A stretch of DNA of 64,000 nucleotides from Aptenodytes patagonicus. Its lineage: Eukaryota > Chordata > Aves > Sphenisciformes > Spheniscidae. A program made the translations under genes and the position numbers. The stretch lies in the NCBI RefSeq assembly GCF_965638725.1, contig NC_134958.1, positions 13,829,464 to 13,893,463 of the forward strand, given 5' to 3'. Position 1 is the first letter of the stretch, and every line of letters begins with the position of its first letter. This document shows, one piece after another, positions 12,001-24,024 of this stretch. The notes under the pieces were generated by a model, which worked only from the letters and a program-made list of their open reading frames with translations, was not told the DNA's origin and did no database searches.

Positions 12001-15000
12001 CACCAACAAGGAGGGGCTGGTGGGGAATGTGAAGCTCAAGGGCAGCCTTGGCTGCAGTGACCATGAAATGGTGGAGTTCAAGATCCTTAGGGCACCGAGG
12101 AGGGTGCACAGCAAGCTCACTACCCTGGACTTCAGGAGAGCAGACTTTGGCCTCTTCAGGGATCTGCTTGGTAGAGTGCCATGGGACAAAGCCCTAGAGA
12201 GAAGAGGGGCCCAAGAAAGCTGGGTAATATTCAAGGATCACCTCCTCCAAGCTCAGGAGTGATGCATCCCAACAAAGAGGAAGCCAGGCAAAAACACCAG
12301 GAGGCCTGCATGGATGAACAAGGAGCTCCTGGACAAACTCAATCACAAAAAGGAAGCCTACAGAGGGTGGAAGCAAGGGCAGGTAGCCTGGGAGGAATGC
12401 AGAGAAATTGTCCGAGCAGCCAGGGATCAGGTTGGGAAAGCTAAAGCCCTGATAGAATTAAACCTGGCCAGGGACGTCAAGGGCAACAAGAAAAGCTTCT
12501 ATAGGCACGTCAGTGATAAAAGGAAGACTAGGGAAAATGTGGGCCCTCTCTGGAAGGAAACGGGAGACCTGGTTGCCCGGGAGACGGAGAAGGCAGAGGT
12601 ACTCAATGACTTTTTTGCCTCAGTCTTCACTGGCAAGTGCCTGAGCCTCACTGCCCAAGTCGCAGAAGGCAAAGGTGGGGACTGGGAGAATGAACAGCCG
12701 CTCACTGCAGGAGAAGATCAGGTTCAAGACCATCTAAGGAACCTGAAGGTGCACAAGTCCATGGGACCTGATGAGATGCATCCGCGGGTCCTGAGGGAAC
12801 TGGCGGATGAAGTTGCTAAGCCACTATCCATTGTATTTGAGAAGTCGTGGCAGTCCGGTGAAGTTCCCACTGACTGGAAAAGGGGAAACAGAACCCCTAT
12901 TTTTAAAAAGGGAAAAAAGGAAGACCTGGGGAACTACAGGCCAGTCAGTCTCACCCCTGTGCCTGGGAAGATCATGGAGCAGATCCTCCTGGAAGCTATG
13001 CTAAGGCACATGGAGGACAGGGAGGTGATTCGTGACAGCCAGCATGGCTTCACCAGGGGCAAGTCCTACCTGACCAACCTAGTGGCCTTCTGTGATGGAG
13101 TGACTATGTCAGTGGACACGGGAAGGGCTACAGATGTCGTCTGTCTGGACCTCTGTAAGGCCTTTGACACAGTCCCCCACAACATCCTTCTCTCTAAACT
13201 GGAGAGGTATGGATTTGATGGGTGGACTGTCCGGTGGGTGAGGAATTGGTTAGATGGTCGCATCCAGGGGGTAGTGGTCAACGGCTCAATGTCCAGATGG
13301 AGATCGGTGACGAGTGGCGTGCCACAGGGGTCCATATTGGGACCGGTACTGTTTAATATCTTCATCAGTGACATAGACAGTGGGATCGAGCGCACCCTCA
13401 GCAAGTTTGCAGATGACACCAAGCTGAGTGGTGCGGTCGACATGCCAGAGGGACGGGATGCCATCCAGAGGGACCTGGACAAGCTCGAGGAGTGGGCCTG
13501 TGTGAACCTCATGAGGTTTAACAAGGCCAAGTGCAGGGTCCTGCAGCTGGGTCGGGGCAAGGCCCAGTATCAATACAGGCTGGGGGATGAAGGGATTGAG
13601 AGCAGCCTTGCCGAGAAGGACTTGGGGGTACTGGTGGATGAAAAGCTGGACATGAGCCAGCAATGTGCGCTCGCAGCCAAGGAGGCCAATTGTAATTGTA
13701 TCCTGGGCTGCATCCAAAGAAGCGTGGCCAGCAGGTTGAGGGAGGGGATTCTCCCCCTCTACTCTGCTCTGGTGAGACCCCACCTGGAGTACTGTGTCCA
13801 GCTCTGGAGCCCTCAGCATACGAAAGACATGGACCTGTTGGAGCGGGTCCAGAGGAGGGTCACAAAAATGATGAGGGGGATGGAACACCTCTCCTGTGAA
13901 GAAAGGCTGAGAGAGTTGGGGTTGTTCAGCCTAGAGAAGAGAAGGCTTCGGGGAGACCTTATTGCAGCCTGTCAGTACTTAAAGGGGGCTTATAAAAAAG
14001 ATGGCAGCAAACTTTTTAGCAGGGCCTGTTGTGACAGGACAAGGGGGAATGGCTTTAAACTAAAGGGGGGTAGATTTAGACTAGATCTAAGGAAGAAATT
14101 TTTTACGCTGAGGGTGGTGAAACACTGGCCCAGGTTGCCCAGAGAGGTGGTGGATGCCCCATCCCTGGAGACATTCAAGGTCAGGTTGGACAGGGCTCTG
14201 AGCAACCTGATCTAGTTGAAGATGTCCCTGCCCACGGCAGGTGGGTTGGACTAGATGACCTTTAGAGGTCCCTTCCAACCCAAACTATTTATGATTCTAT
14301 GATTCATATTTGTGAAAATGAGTATAAAATGGTGCGAAAGATTGTGGCTTAGAAGTATGTTTTTTGCAGATTTGGAAATGTTTTTCTTCCATAGGGAAAT
14401 ATGAAAGTAGCAACATATGGAGAGAGAGCAATGAGAAACATGGGTGTGGTATAGGAGTGTGTGGGTTTTGCTGGTGATTACGGCCAGTAGCATAGTAATA
14501 AAGAATGCCAGAATAACCTGATTACACCTAAGTAGCCAAGCTGTTAATAGCACCCTGTTTACATAAACACATAGGGATGAAAACTGAGGCTAAACCAAAA
14601 GGATCCTGTTGTTGAACTGATTACTACTCCAGTGGTGTCAATGACTCAGTGATCACTTAAAACTCCTCAAGACCTTTTTGGCTGTCTTCCATTGCTTGTA
14701 ATTACCTTGCAGAGCATATCTTGTTATGTTGCTATGCATATTTGTAGCTTTTTGGGGGTTCAGTATACCTTTAGGATTGTCTTGTCCTGGCTTAGGAGTA
14801 TTTGTAGCGTATTTGTAGCAGAGATTCCAATACCATTTATAGTGAGTCATCAGTTTCTACTGTTTGAGACTGAGCTTTACTTCGCTTTTAATTTTGCTAG
14901 GCTTCAACTGTTTGGGCTGCAGTCTGGCTTGGACTGAATTAACTTTTCTGATAAAATGACATTGTGAGAAGAAAGTTTGGGGAACATTTGATGCTCATGT

Positions 15001-18000
15001 TTTCCTCCTCTCCCCTTCGCAGTCCTTACAAGACTCCTTGAGGTGCTGTAGCATCTTGATCCTTTCCAGTGAAGCTTTGAAATTTAGTAGGGGAGTTGTT
15101 GCACACCTGTCACAAAGTTCAGAATGCATACTGAGAGGTTGACTTTGTGTTAAATTTGAAAATAGGTATACCCTGCATGGGACAGCAATAGAAATCTTCA
15201 AATGCTGTTCTTTTCGTATTAAAGCCAAGACTATATTTTACGCTTGTAACAAGTTTTTGTTTCTTCCAGCATTTTAAATTTACCCCATCAAGCATCTCCT
15301 GTGTCAAGAACACCAAGCCTTCCTGCTGTTGACACCAGCTACATCAATACATCACTTATCCAAGACTACAGGCATCCATTCCATATGACACCTATGCCTT
15401 ATGACTTGCAAGGTGAGCTTCTGGCTGCTCGTAGCTATAAGTATGGCTCTCCAAGCAATAATAACTACTGTAAAAGGATTTAAACATGCAGTCATTTGAC
15501 AATCCATTAGTGAAAAATATTATTTTGCATGCACAGAGGATGAGATGGTATTAAAAAAAAAAAATAATTTAGGTTAATATCTTAAGGTTTTAAAAGGTTG
15601 ATGTTTTGCAAGCTCTGGTAGTGAAGAGAATCTGAAGTGTCATCAGTATTATGCTGGGTTTATTTCAAAATAAATGGTGGAAAAATGGGGAGGTGCTTGT
15701 TTGTTTTGAGAAGCTTAATTGTTTTCTTTGGCTCTTTACAGGTTTAGATTTCTTCCCTTTCCTGTCAGGAGACAATCAGGTAAGTCAAGGAGAATCAAGT
15801 CACATGGCAGATACTCTTTTCTGAGAAGGACTTGCCGGCATGGATGTATAGGCAAAGAAGGAACAGATGTATGATGTAGGTGTAAATGCAGGCAGGCTGC
15901 AGCTTTATTTTATACACGTAGAAACTGTGACCAAACATAAGCATTGTCTCAATAGGGGTGTAGGATAAGGCATAGCAAAAGATAAACGTTTTGGTTTCCA
16001 AGGGTTAAGCTCAGTCAGCCACTGTTGTATTGTGGAATGGCCCTCGGCCACGGCTTGAAGGTCCACCAGCCACCTCCTTAGTTTTTCAGACCTGAGGTCT
16101 GACTTTTGGCCATCTGACAGTCTGGGCCCCACCACTGGGACTCTTGACAGTCCTCTACACAATTTGGAGAGTCGGGGCAGCTCTCTGGTTTTTTTGAGGC
16201 TGTGTGCCTGTTCATACCATGTTTGCCACCTTTCTGTAAGTGCTTACTGAAATGGGCTAGATTGGTGCTGGCTCCTCCAGTTTTGGAAACTAAGCAGGTC
16301 ATTCTCAAAAGGAGTCTGGGTTGGCAAGTCCTCCTACTTGATCGCTTGTCCTCCTGTGTCTCCAAGAAAAGAAGGGGGCTGGGGTGGTTCACCTGCCCTT
16401 TGTCCCTTCATGTCTGTTCTGCAATCTCAAGTAGGAGAATTGCACTAGATGTAGAGGGATACTTTCATATCATAATTAAGACCAGAGGCTGCGCTGTAGA
16501 ATTTGGATTCAGAAAAGCTATCTTGATATTCAGTAAAACATAGATATGAGAATTATTCTGGAACAAGTAGTGCGGAAGTCTGATGCTGTACTGATACGGC
16601 ATAATTATACCAGTGCATAAATTTTGGGGAACAAGGCTGAATAGCCTGCATGGATGTTTCATCATAGTGGAAAGAAATACCAAGAGCAAAATTACCCTAT
16701 AGAGAGATTGTATTTAAAATCTGATTCTTGATAGCTTTAAAGTTCTTGCATTTCAGGGGCTGCCCAGCAGAGAATGTAACTTGGGACAGCCCTTGCTGCC
16801 ACCTAATGGGACTAAGCGTGCTATTTCTAAATGCATTTTTACAGAAGTATGCTTTCCTCCACCAACAGTGATTAGCACATAGTTTCACCAGCTGTGGTTG
16901 GTCTGCGACTTTTGAGTGGAGGAGAGGGATGGCAAAATGTTTCTTTGAATTTGGGGGGATTTTTCCACCAAGGAATTTTTTGAAGAGGTAAAGGAGTGCT
17001 GTTTCTTACTGTTTTGGGTGTCTTGCGATACTGTTACCTTTCTAGTGTTTGCTCTTACTAATACTAGTATTTCCAATTTCTTTTGGCTTCAGAAATCAGG
17101 GGCTGCAGAGGTAAAAGTTCACTGCATCGGTCCACTTACCTTACAGGAAGGTTGAGTAGACGAGCTGGTGTGAAATCCAGAAGCTGTCAGAGCTTTAGCT
17201 TACACGTACCTTCTTTTGTGCTGGTCTGAATCAAAACTATGGTGTCTGAAATGTAACTTGAAAATGTTGTTTTTCCCCCCAGCATTACAACACATCCCTT
17301 CTTGCCGCTGCAGCTGCGGCAGTTTCCGCATCAGATGATCAAGAACTCTTACACTCTCGTTTTTTCCCATACACTTCATCTCAGATGTTTCTCGATCAGC
17401 TAAATGCAGGAGGAAGCAGTTCTCTGCCAGCCACAAATGGTAGCAATAGTGGCAGTAACAGCAGTCTTGTTTCCTCCAACAGCCTGCGAGAGAATCATGG
17501 TCATCCAGTTGCAAGTAGGAGCGGCACGGACACGGCGTCTATCTTTGGTATCATACCAGACATTATTTCATTGGACTGATTTTTGGAGCAAATGAACTCG
17601 TCAGAGGAAATCTTTGTGCTTGGTTTTACTTTATGTTAGAAACATAGACGAGTTTTTTTCCTTTTTTAGGGAAAAAAATTTATGTGTACAGAGAACAAAA
17701 GTATATTTTCAGTTTTACTTTTGTATATAAACCTAAGATGGCCTCACTGGTAAAAATAAGAAAAAAAAAACCACAAAACAAACAAAAAAAATAACAAAAA
17801 CAAGGAGCTTCAGTTCATTTTTATGGATGTTGAAGATTTTACACCTGTGCATTTGTCACGTAAGTTACTTTTTTTCCCCATAGTTTGGACCCAAATGGCA
17901 TTATTTTCTCCACAGTAACATAAACAAGAAAGGAGCTGAACTTTTAAAGTTTTTTTTTCTCCTCTTGGAGACATTTACCTTTGGTGGAATCTAATTCCCC

Positions 18001-18909
18001 ATCCCATATTTAGAGCAGATTTTATTATGCTTAAAGCAGAATAAACCCTACCCAAACTGTTCCACAGCATCCCCTCTGTTTGCAGGACATAGCCTTTCAG
18101 AAGTGGGTTTGGTTTTTTGGGATTTTTTTGTCATTTCTGGTTCTATGTGACCCTCTATTCAGATTTTTTTTTTTTTTTTTAATTCCATGCTTTAATCAAG
18201 CATGTTGCAAGCTCATTAGTGCACCAATTATTCTTGAGGGCCAGACTCAATAAAATCTCAGGCTGAGGATTTACTTGGCTGTGCTTACGTGGGACAAGAC
18301 AGAGAATTTTTATAGAATCTAGCCCTGAATAAAGCGTTGACACATTGGACTGTAGGGTTTTGTTTCTAAGAACTTACTATGAAATCATTTTAAAATAACA
18401 TAAGATCCTAATCAGCAAAATATTAAGCATGTGTCAGTTTTAAATTTGTGGAACTGCTTGTGCTTTAAAGTTAGCCATGCGTGTATAAATGGCCTATTGA
18501 ATTGAGGCCTATCTTATTCTGTCTGGAGAAACCTACTTTTAGCTGCAGTAGCTCAAATTTCTGCTTAAAAGTGAACTTGTCAACAAAAGGAAGAAAATAC
18601 AAATACCAACACACTATTGCATGGTTTGTGCAGCTGATAATGGTCTTGGTACACTGTCTTCTGCGTTCACATTCATCAAAATTAATATTAAATGTTCAAT
18701 GTGAGTCTCTTAAACCAAAAACCAACCCAATTAAAAAGCCCCACCCTGTAGCCCGTGTACTCAAACATATTGCTACCTATTGAAGTCTCTTAGGGTAGCG
18801 GGTTTCAAAATTCAGTTTTCTCTTTTTGGACATGTAATTATTTTGATTTCCCTGATTTTTCAGTACACTTATGTTGAACTTTGAGCCATACTTACTTCCT
18901 GGTTTCTTT

Positions 18910-18940
<31 letters not shown>

Positions 18941-21435
18941 TTTTAAAGTTCTGCATGACATAGGAAAATCTTTTTTTAGAACTGGTGGGTCATTTGGGCT
19001 GATCCGTTCTTATTAAAGAGTGAAATGTGTAAATAGCTGGAATGCAGTTTTTCAGGAGATTCTTTAAAGTAAGAGAAGGGGGAGAGAAGGAGGTGATTCT
19101 CTTGTGTCCCAAAGTCCATGTCAGAGAGAGTAAATATTTCCTCTGATGTGAAAAATATTTTTATAACTGGTTGAAAGTGCAGGTAACAAGTTTATCAGGA
19201 AGAGAGAGTAAGGAATACTAAAATTAGCAGATTCTTGTCTGAATTTTTAATGTCCAAAACTGTTGATTGCAGCTAGTTGCTTTGAGCATTGACAAGGGCC
19301 ACCTTTTGCCTATGAAGTTGTCTCAAAATCTTGCATTGATTAAAAAAGAAAAAAAAAAAAGAAAAAAAAAGGAAAAAAGAAAAAAAAATCTTTAATCCAA
19401 GTAGCATTAGGTATTGCTGTATGATCAGTCGTATGGTTATTTGAAAGGTTCACATTATGTGGCATCAAAATCGTTTTTAGTGTTTTTACAGCATCCCTCT
19501 GCCACTAAATAGTTGACTTGAATTTTGAAAACAAATGTTTGTGTTTATATGTATATGTGTGTGTATATATGTATTTATAGATCTGTGTGTGTGAGTTAAA
19601 AGTGAGTTAAATAGTTTTTCCCATGCATGTGTATTTCATACATATCTGGCTGATATATATATTTCACCATACACCAATTTTATAATTTATTAAATGTCAG
19701 TTAAAAAATAAATAAAAGGATAGAAAATGGGAAATACTTATTTTTTAAACTCAGTCTGATTTTGAAGTGTTTAAACCTACACTAGGAATATATCTCATAC
19801 ATTTTAGTCATGAATACTAACCTGGTAACTTCAGAGCATATGCTTTGCTATAATACCGTTTGTAAATCTGGAGTACGACTGCCATCAGTGTAACTGGGAG
19901 CGTGCGTGTCCCCAGCTTCTGAAACACCTAAGAGAAATTCGGGAGAGCTCGTGGCTGTTTTACCGACGATTGTGGCAGCATTTCCATTGACTGTATTGTT
20001 AAAGATGACCTGAAGAGCAGCTTATGTCACTTTTGACAATGGTATTAAAATCTTGTTAATTCACATATAAAATTAAATGTGGTGAGTGTGTGGCAACACA
20101 GAATCTGGCATCTTTATGCCTGTCTTAGCTTTTGGAAAGTGAGGTCAGCTGATCACGTCTTCCATTTCCTCACAAGTTACCCTGAAGGGAAGGAAGGCCG
20201 TTCAGTTCACCGTTGTCATTTTTTAACCTCATTGCTCTACAAAGAAGGGACAGAAGTGTTCTTAAGTCCTCCTTTGTGGTATTAATCCCATATGCTTTGT
20301 GAGTATTTCTGTTTCATGCTAGGGTGTTCTTTATAGTTGATAATTCTCTGTGCCTCTGACCACAGTTAACATTGCTTGGTAGAAGTCTCAGTCTGAGTTC
20401 TCGACAAGTTCCCTGCAAATGTCACTCCAAAACTCAATCTCCATTAGTTCGCATATTATCAAAGATGCAGTAAAGCAACCCAGGGTGGCCTGGCTTGCGG
20501 TACTGCTCCATTCGCTGCAGATTGCGGAGTTTCTGTGATCCTTCGACTAGTGGTCTCTTGTCCTCAAATTCTTCCACTGGAGGAGTGGGGTGTGCGCACA
20601 TGTGCACGTGTGTCTGTGTTACGTATAGTGCTGTGTGTGTTTATGTGCATACACACACGGATATGAGTACGTGGCTGTTTGAATAGCAGGGTGGAAGTGG
20701 CTTTGAATCGCTCTTGAGGGCGTTACTGATGCATCCTTTAGAAGATGAAAAACTGCGCTGAACTATAACCTATGCCATGCGTTGAAAACTTTGTAGCACT
20801 TCCATAAGGATAGACCTGACAGCAATTCCAGGCTTGCCCCTTCCTCTCCATGGCAAGGATTCAATAAGCCTTTCAAGGGCGGGATGACTGATAGATTCTC
20901 ATTGGACTCTCTTGGACCTGCCTCCCAATGCAGAGCTAAGGACTGTGAGGAGAACATTTTGAAAATTAATTCTTCATTGCAGTTTAACATTTCAGGGTTT
21001 TAAGCACATTTTTAATAGAAAGGACTTTGTTTTGTCAGTGTAACTGGTTTTTTCTTTCTTTTTTTCTTTTACTTTTTAACAGAGCTTAGATTTCTAACAA
21101 GGGAAAATTGCTGGTGGTCCCCGAAAGTGCTGCTGTTAATTGTTTTAATTAACAAAGGGAAAAATGTATATAAGCAGAATATTAAAAATACCATTAATTC
21201 CATGAATTTAAATCTGTCATTCATTGCCTTAAAACTTTCTCTTAGTTTCCATACGGCATGCCAAACCAGTAAATGGCTTTTAAAAATGTATAGTAGACCG
21301 ATGTCAGTTTGTATAAAAGTACCAAGTGAAAATATTTATTATATGCATTGGAAAAAAAAAATGGTTTACCTATTGAATGTTACCTGTTTATGTAGAAATC
21401 TTTAGATGTAATAAAAAGCATTCAGTTATGTTGTG
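1..21435 (+). CDS. PIAS1: PIAS1, SUMO E3 ligase (3' part of gene, eight coding exons plus 3' UTR)
   Basis: PIAS1 is a nuclear E3 SUMO ligase that binds UBC9 and restrains STAT1 and other transcription factors. Coding exons read from splice sites and frame are 1-104 (cut by the window edge), 1608-1681, 6898-7058, 8878-9008, 9328-9505, 15270-15412, 15742-15779 and 17283-17579; all phases agree and the stop is TGA at 17577-17579. Exon 1 ends the PINIT region ([15 protein letters not shown]). The next three exons encode the SP-RING, including [14 protein letters not shown] and [19 protein letters not shown]. Exon 9328-9505 holds the SUMO-interacting motif [18 protein letters not shown]. The tail is Ser-rich and ends [10 protein letters not shown], as in human PIAS1, which separates it from PIAS2, PIAS3 and PIAS4. 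One exon is only 38 bp. A CR1 LINE fills most of the intron 9506-15269; the other introns show no recognisable gene. The N-terminal SAP region lies left of the window. Confidence 0.97.
5928..5953. repeat. 13-bp tandem repeat in a PIAS1 intron
   Basis: GCTCAGCTTAAGC is present twice in direct succession, followed by a partial third copy (ACTCAGCTG). No function is suggested. Confidence 0.7.
7771..7866. repeat. A/C-rich low-complexity tract
   Basis: An intronic stretch made almost only of A and C runs (AAAACCCC and AACAACCAAAC types). It is simple sequence with no coding content. Confidence 0.6.
9721..9750. repeat. Exact 15-bp tandem repeat at the CR1 5' junction
   Basis: The unit GTATTTATACTCACT occurs twice back to back (9721-9735 and 9736-9750), and the GC-rich CR1 body starts at the next base. 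Whether the duplication came with insertion or was already present cannot be told from one genome. Confidence 0.85.
10372..11265 (+). pseudogene. CR1 ORF1 remnant: coiled-coil segment and esterase-like domain
   Basis: In one frame the sequence runs from a short heptad-like segment ([20 protein letters not shown], about 10384) into a domain with [20 protein letters not shown] and [17 protein letters not shown]. This is the SGNH-like esterase pattern described for CR1 ORF1. TGA codons at 10762-10764 and 10819-10821 interrupt the frame. The first sits where related elements have Arg, consistent with CpG decay of CGA. It should not yield full ORF1 protein. Confidence 0.8.
11433..14215 (+). pseudogene. 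CR1 ORF2: endonuclease (broken) and reverse transcriptase (long open frame)
   Basis: ORF2 begins near [18 protein letters not shown] at about 11437, the start of the apurinic-type endonuclease. The reading frame shifts between about 11490 and 11513, then continues through [11 protein letters not shown] and [15 protein letters not shown]. In-frame TGA codons lie at 11786-11788 and 12260-12262. From 12314 to 14215 there are 633 uninterrupted codons covering the reverse transcriptase, with [57 protein letters not shown] and the catalytic FADD at 13406-13417, followed by the C-terminal CR1 region ([29 protein letters not shown]). As a whole the element cannot make functional ORF2 protein. Confidence 0.9.
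17580..21435 (+). other. PIAS1: PIAS1 3' UTR with several polyadenylation signals
   Basis: The roughly 3.8 kb after the PIAS1 stop is AT-rich, has no convincing reading frame and carries AATAAA signals at 18040-18045, 18249-18254, 18328-18333 and 21410-21415. The last is the best distal end because AT-rich UTR-like sequence stops soon after it. Inside are a CT tract with poly-T (about 18909-18944), an A-rich tract (about 19346-19388) and TG/TA-rich stretches (about 19540-19600 and 20590-20665). The long UTR is inferred; no transcript data support the exact end. Confidence 0.6.
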
Positions 21436-24024
21436 TTTCCTGAGGGGGAAAAAAAAATGGGGGGGCAGGGTGTTTTCTGTGAACTCAGAGTTGCAAAGGT
21501 CCTTTTGAACAGGAAAGCTTTGCTTCTGAATGTTTCGTGGCATGGAGTGTCTCACACTTTGCTCTCCAAGCTCTAACAATGCTGCTTTGTTTTGTGAGTG
21601 TGTGTGTGAAGTGCAGTTCCTTTTTGCTAGCTTTTATTTGGGTAATGTTTACCCACCCAGAGAGGGTAGTAACTGCCTGTTATGATACAGATACATTCTG
21701 GAGTAATCCAAAGTGTTTTTGAGCTGATCAATCCCCATGACGTACAAGCTTTTGTATTGTCTGCAGCTGAAAGGATTTGTTAATCAACTGTTCTGGTCAA
21801 TAGGGAAGAATTAAGCTGTGTATTGGATCATTTGTAATTTGGCTATTGATGCATATTGGAAACAAACGCTTCTAAATGAACTCCTTGTTCCATAAGCTAA
21901 TTATGCTCAAAGCAACCGAGGCTTTTGCTTGCCTTCATCGCTGGTACTGCTGTAGCAAAGGTCTGGAACAGCTCCGGTGGGCAGAAACCGAACTCCACGC
22001 CGTGGGCAGACCTCCAAAAGGCACTAATGCTCAAAGGCTCAGCGTCAAGGTAGGTGGGTTTTTTGTCCAAATGTTGAAATTAACTGTGAACAGTGGGAAG
22101 AGAGTTACAAGGGAAATCCTGTCTTTTGCTGTTATTTGGAACCTGTTCTTGGTTTTTTTCTAGTGAATCCTATCTCTCTTTCACTGTATCATGTTTTTCT
22201 GGAGTGTTATCTGAGCGTAGAGCTGCTTGTAACTAATTTTCAGAGAAACAAGGGTTTCTTTGTTTTGTTTTCTATCTGTAGAGTAGGAAGAGCTAATACA
22301 AGAATTGAGGTATACAATACAGGTATAACAAGGTATGTCAGTTTTACATTGAGCGGTTTATTTCCCCTTGAAGCATGATCCTTTGCTGTTCAGAGGGCCT
22401 TTGGTTAGTATCTTGGCATGTCAGGATCCAAGTCTGAGCTTACTGGATTAGTCTGGGACTGCCGTCTTGTGAGAACCGCAGGCGCTGCAGCTTGGCTCTG
22501 AATCAGGGGAGGCTGGGCACAAAACTGCCATTTGTCTGAAAGATACATCCTGGATCCGCTTCCATTTCTTGTGTAGCATTCAGCACATCGTTTAATCTTT
22601 TGTGCTTTTTTACATCATATTCCATGAGAATAATCCCTACCTCATCCTTCTAGAGACACTGTTACTGGTTTGGAAGGTTTAAGATCGGCTCATGCTTTGT
22701 TTCTTCAGTTTCTAACCAAGTTTGTGCTAGTTACAGTCCCGGTTGATTCCAAGTGTTGCAGTGATGTGTGATGGTTTTGGTGGTAGCCTTAGTCTGCGGT
22801 GTTGAGGCTGCGCTCAGTGCCTCAGTAGGGGATGAATGCATCGTATCTGCAATGGCTGTAATGATTTAACTGCTCGTCGTTTCACAAATTGAGCAAAGAG
22901 CGAGTTAGTTGCTTCAGTGATAAAGATTCAGAATTAAAAAAAGGAAGGAGAGGCACGGGTGGAAGGAGGGGAAGCTGAAGGGGGAGGGGAAGGGGGCTCC
23001 CGTGGGTAGAAGCTGCAGCAGACCCGGCAGGAGTGTGTGCTCTTCCAGCGTGCTTCACAGGTTGCTGCTTGTGCTGTGACTGTGCAAAGGTGGTCTCTGC
23101 AAATTTCCAGTTGACTCCAGAGAGAATCTGCTGTATATTGTCCTAAATTTCATACCAGTCTGAGGACCTTAGCTAAGGCTGCCAAGATGTAGGTGCGATA
23201 AGATCAATAACGACTGCTCTGGGTCACGTTGGTTTTAAGCAGCCTAGAGAGATGGGTGTTTTTTTCCTGTTGTAGAGAAGCTGAGTTTTCATGGCCCCTG
23301 TTTTTCCCTGCCAGGCTGTCTCTAGGAGTATGTTCTGGGCAGCTAGCCCAGAACTTGGTGACAGATACATTTACCAAGCGCAGCATATTCAGTGTGTTGC
23401 CTCAGAATGCAGGTGCAGCTTAACTGCATGGAGACTTGACGTTGCAAGATACTGCACCTTAATAAATAATGTGACAGAAGTACAACAATACAGAGATCTT
23501 GTATGTTGGAGGAGCGAAAGATGAGGAGGAATGAGACAGCGATCATAGACCGTTCCTGTGCTTGGAGACTGGGAGTCGTCCTCTGCAGCCAGTGAGCATC
23601 ACTGACTGGGGGAGTTGGGACAATTGCCGGCTGCCTGTCTCCTGTCGCTCTGGATAGTCCACAGGGACGCGGCCACCCCGCAAGTGGGGCTGTTAACTTG
23701 ACAACTTCGTGACAGGGGAACGTCTGGTTGGGAGTTACCGGATCATCCCATGGATCCAAGGAATACCGGGGAGCTGTGCATAGTTATACTAAATTTACCA
23801 CCATCATGACATAATCAGGCTTCCCGGGGAATCTGCTTCTGCACAAAGAACTGTGTCTGGGCACGGGTGTGTGGAAACAGCGAATGGTTATGGGTGTCGC
23901 TGACTTCTTGGAACACAGTCACTGTGAGACCTTAACTACAAGTTATCATTTATGCCGCAATCTGTAGACTTAAATGCATTTTTAAAATAAGAGGGTTTTT
24001 TTTAAGCATGACACGTTACACAAG
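21436..24024. other. Tail-to-tail intergenic region between PIAS1 and CALML4
   Basis: Both flanking genes end here. No frame resembles a known protein and no RNA gene is evident. A G/A-rich stretch lies at about 22935-23000. The block around 23390-23760 has a different, more GC-rich texture and an AATAAA, but I could not assign it to any repeat family. Confidence 0.5.

Larger units (their letters stand above)
9751..14305 (+). mobile_element. Near-full-length CR1 LINE (chicken repeat 1) in a PIAS1 intron
   Basis: This 4.5-kb block is much richer in GC than the surrounding intron and has the full CR1 plan: a GC-rich 5' region, ORF1, ORF2 and a short 3' tail ending in the CR1-type ATGATTCTATGATTC repeat at about 14291-14305. 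It lies in the same orientation as PIAS1. ORF1 and the 5' half of ORF2 are broken, but the reverse-transcriptase half of ORF2 is one long frame. CR1 elements are usually severely 5' truncated, so a copy with a 5' region, both ORFs and the 3' end is unusual. The 5' boundary is set by the jump in composition and by an exact 15-bp tandem repeat ending at 9750. I do not assign a subfamily. Confidence 0.93.

Noticed and set aside
23390-23760. GC-shifted block with an AATAAA, considered as a solo LTR
   Set aside because: No clear terminal motifs, target-site duplication or recognised family. Left as unassigned intergenic DNA.
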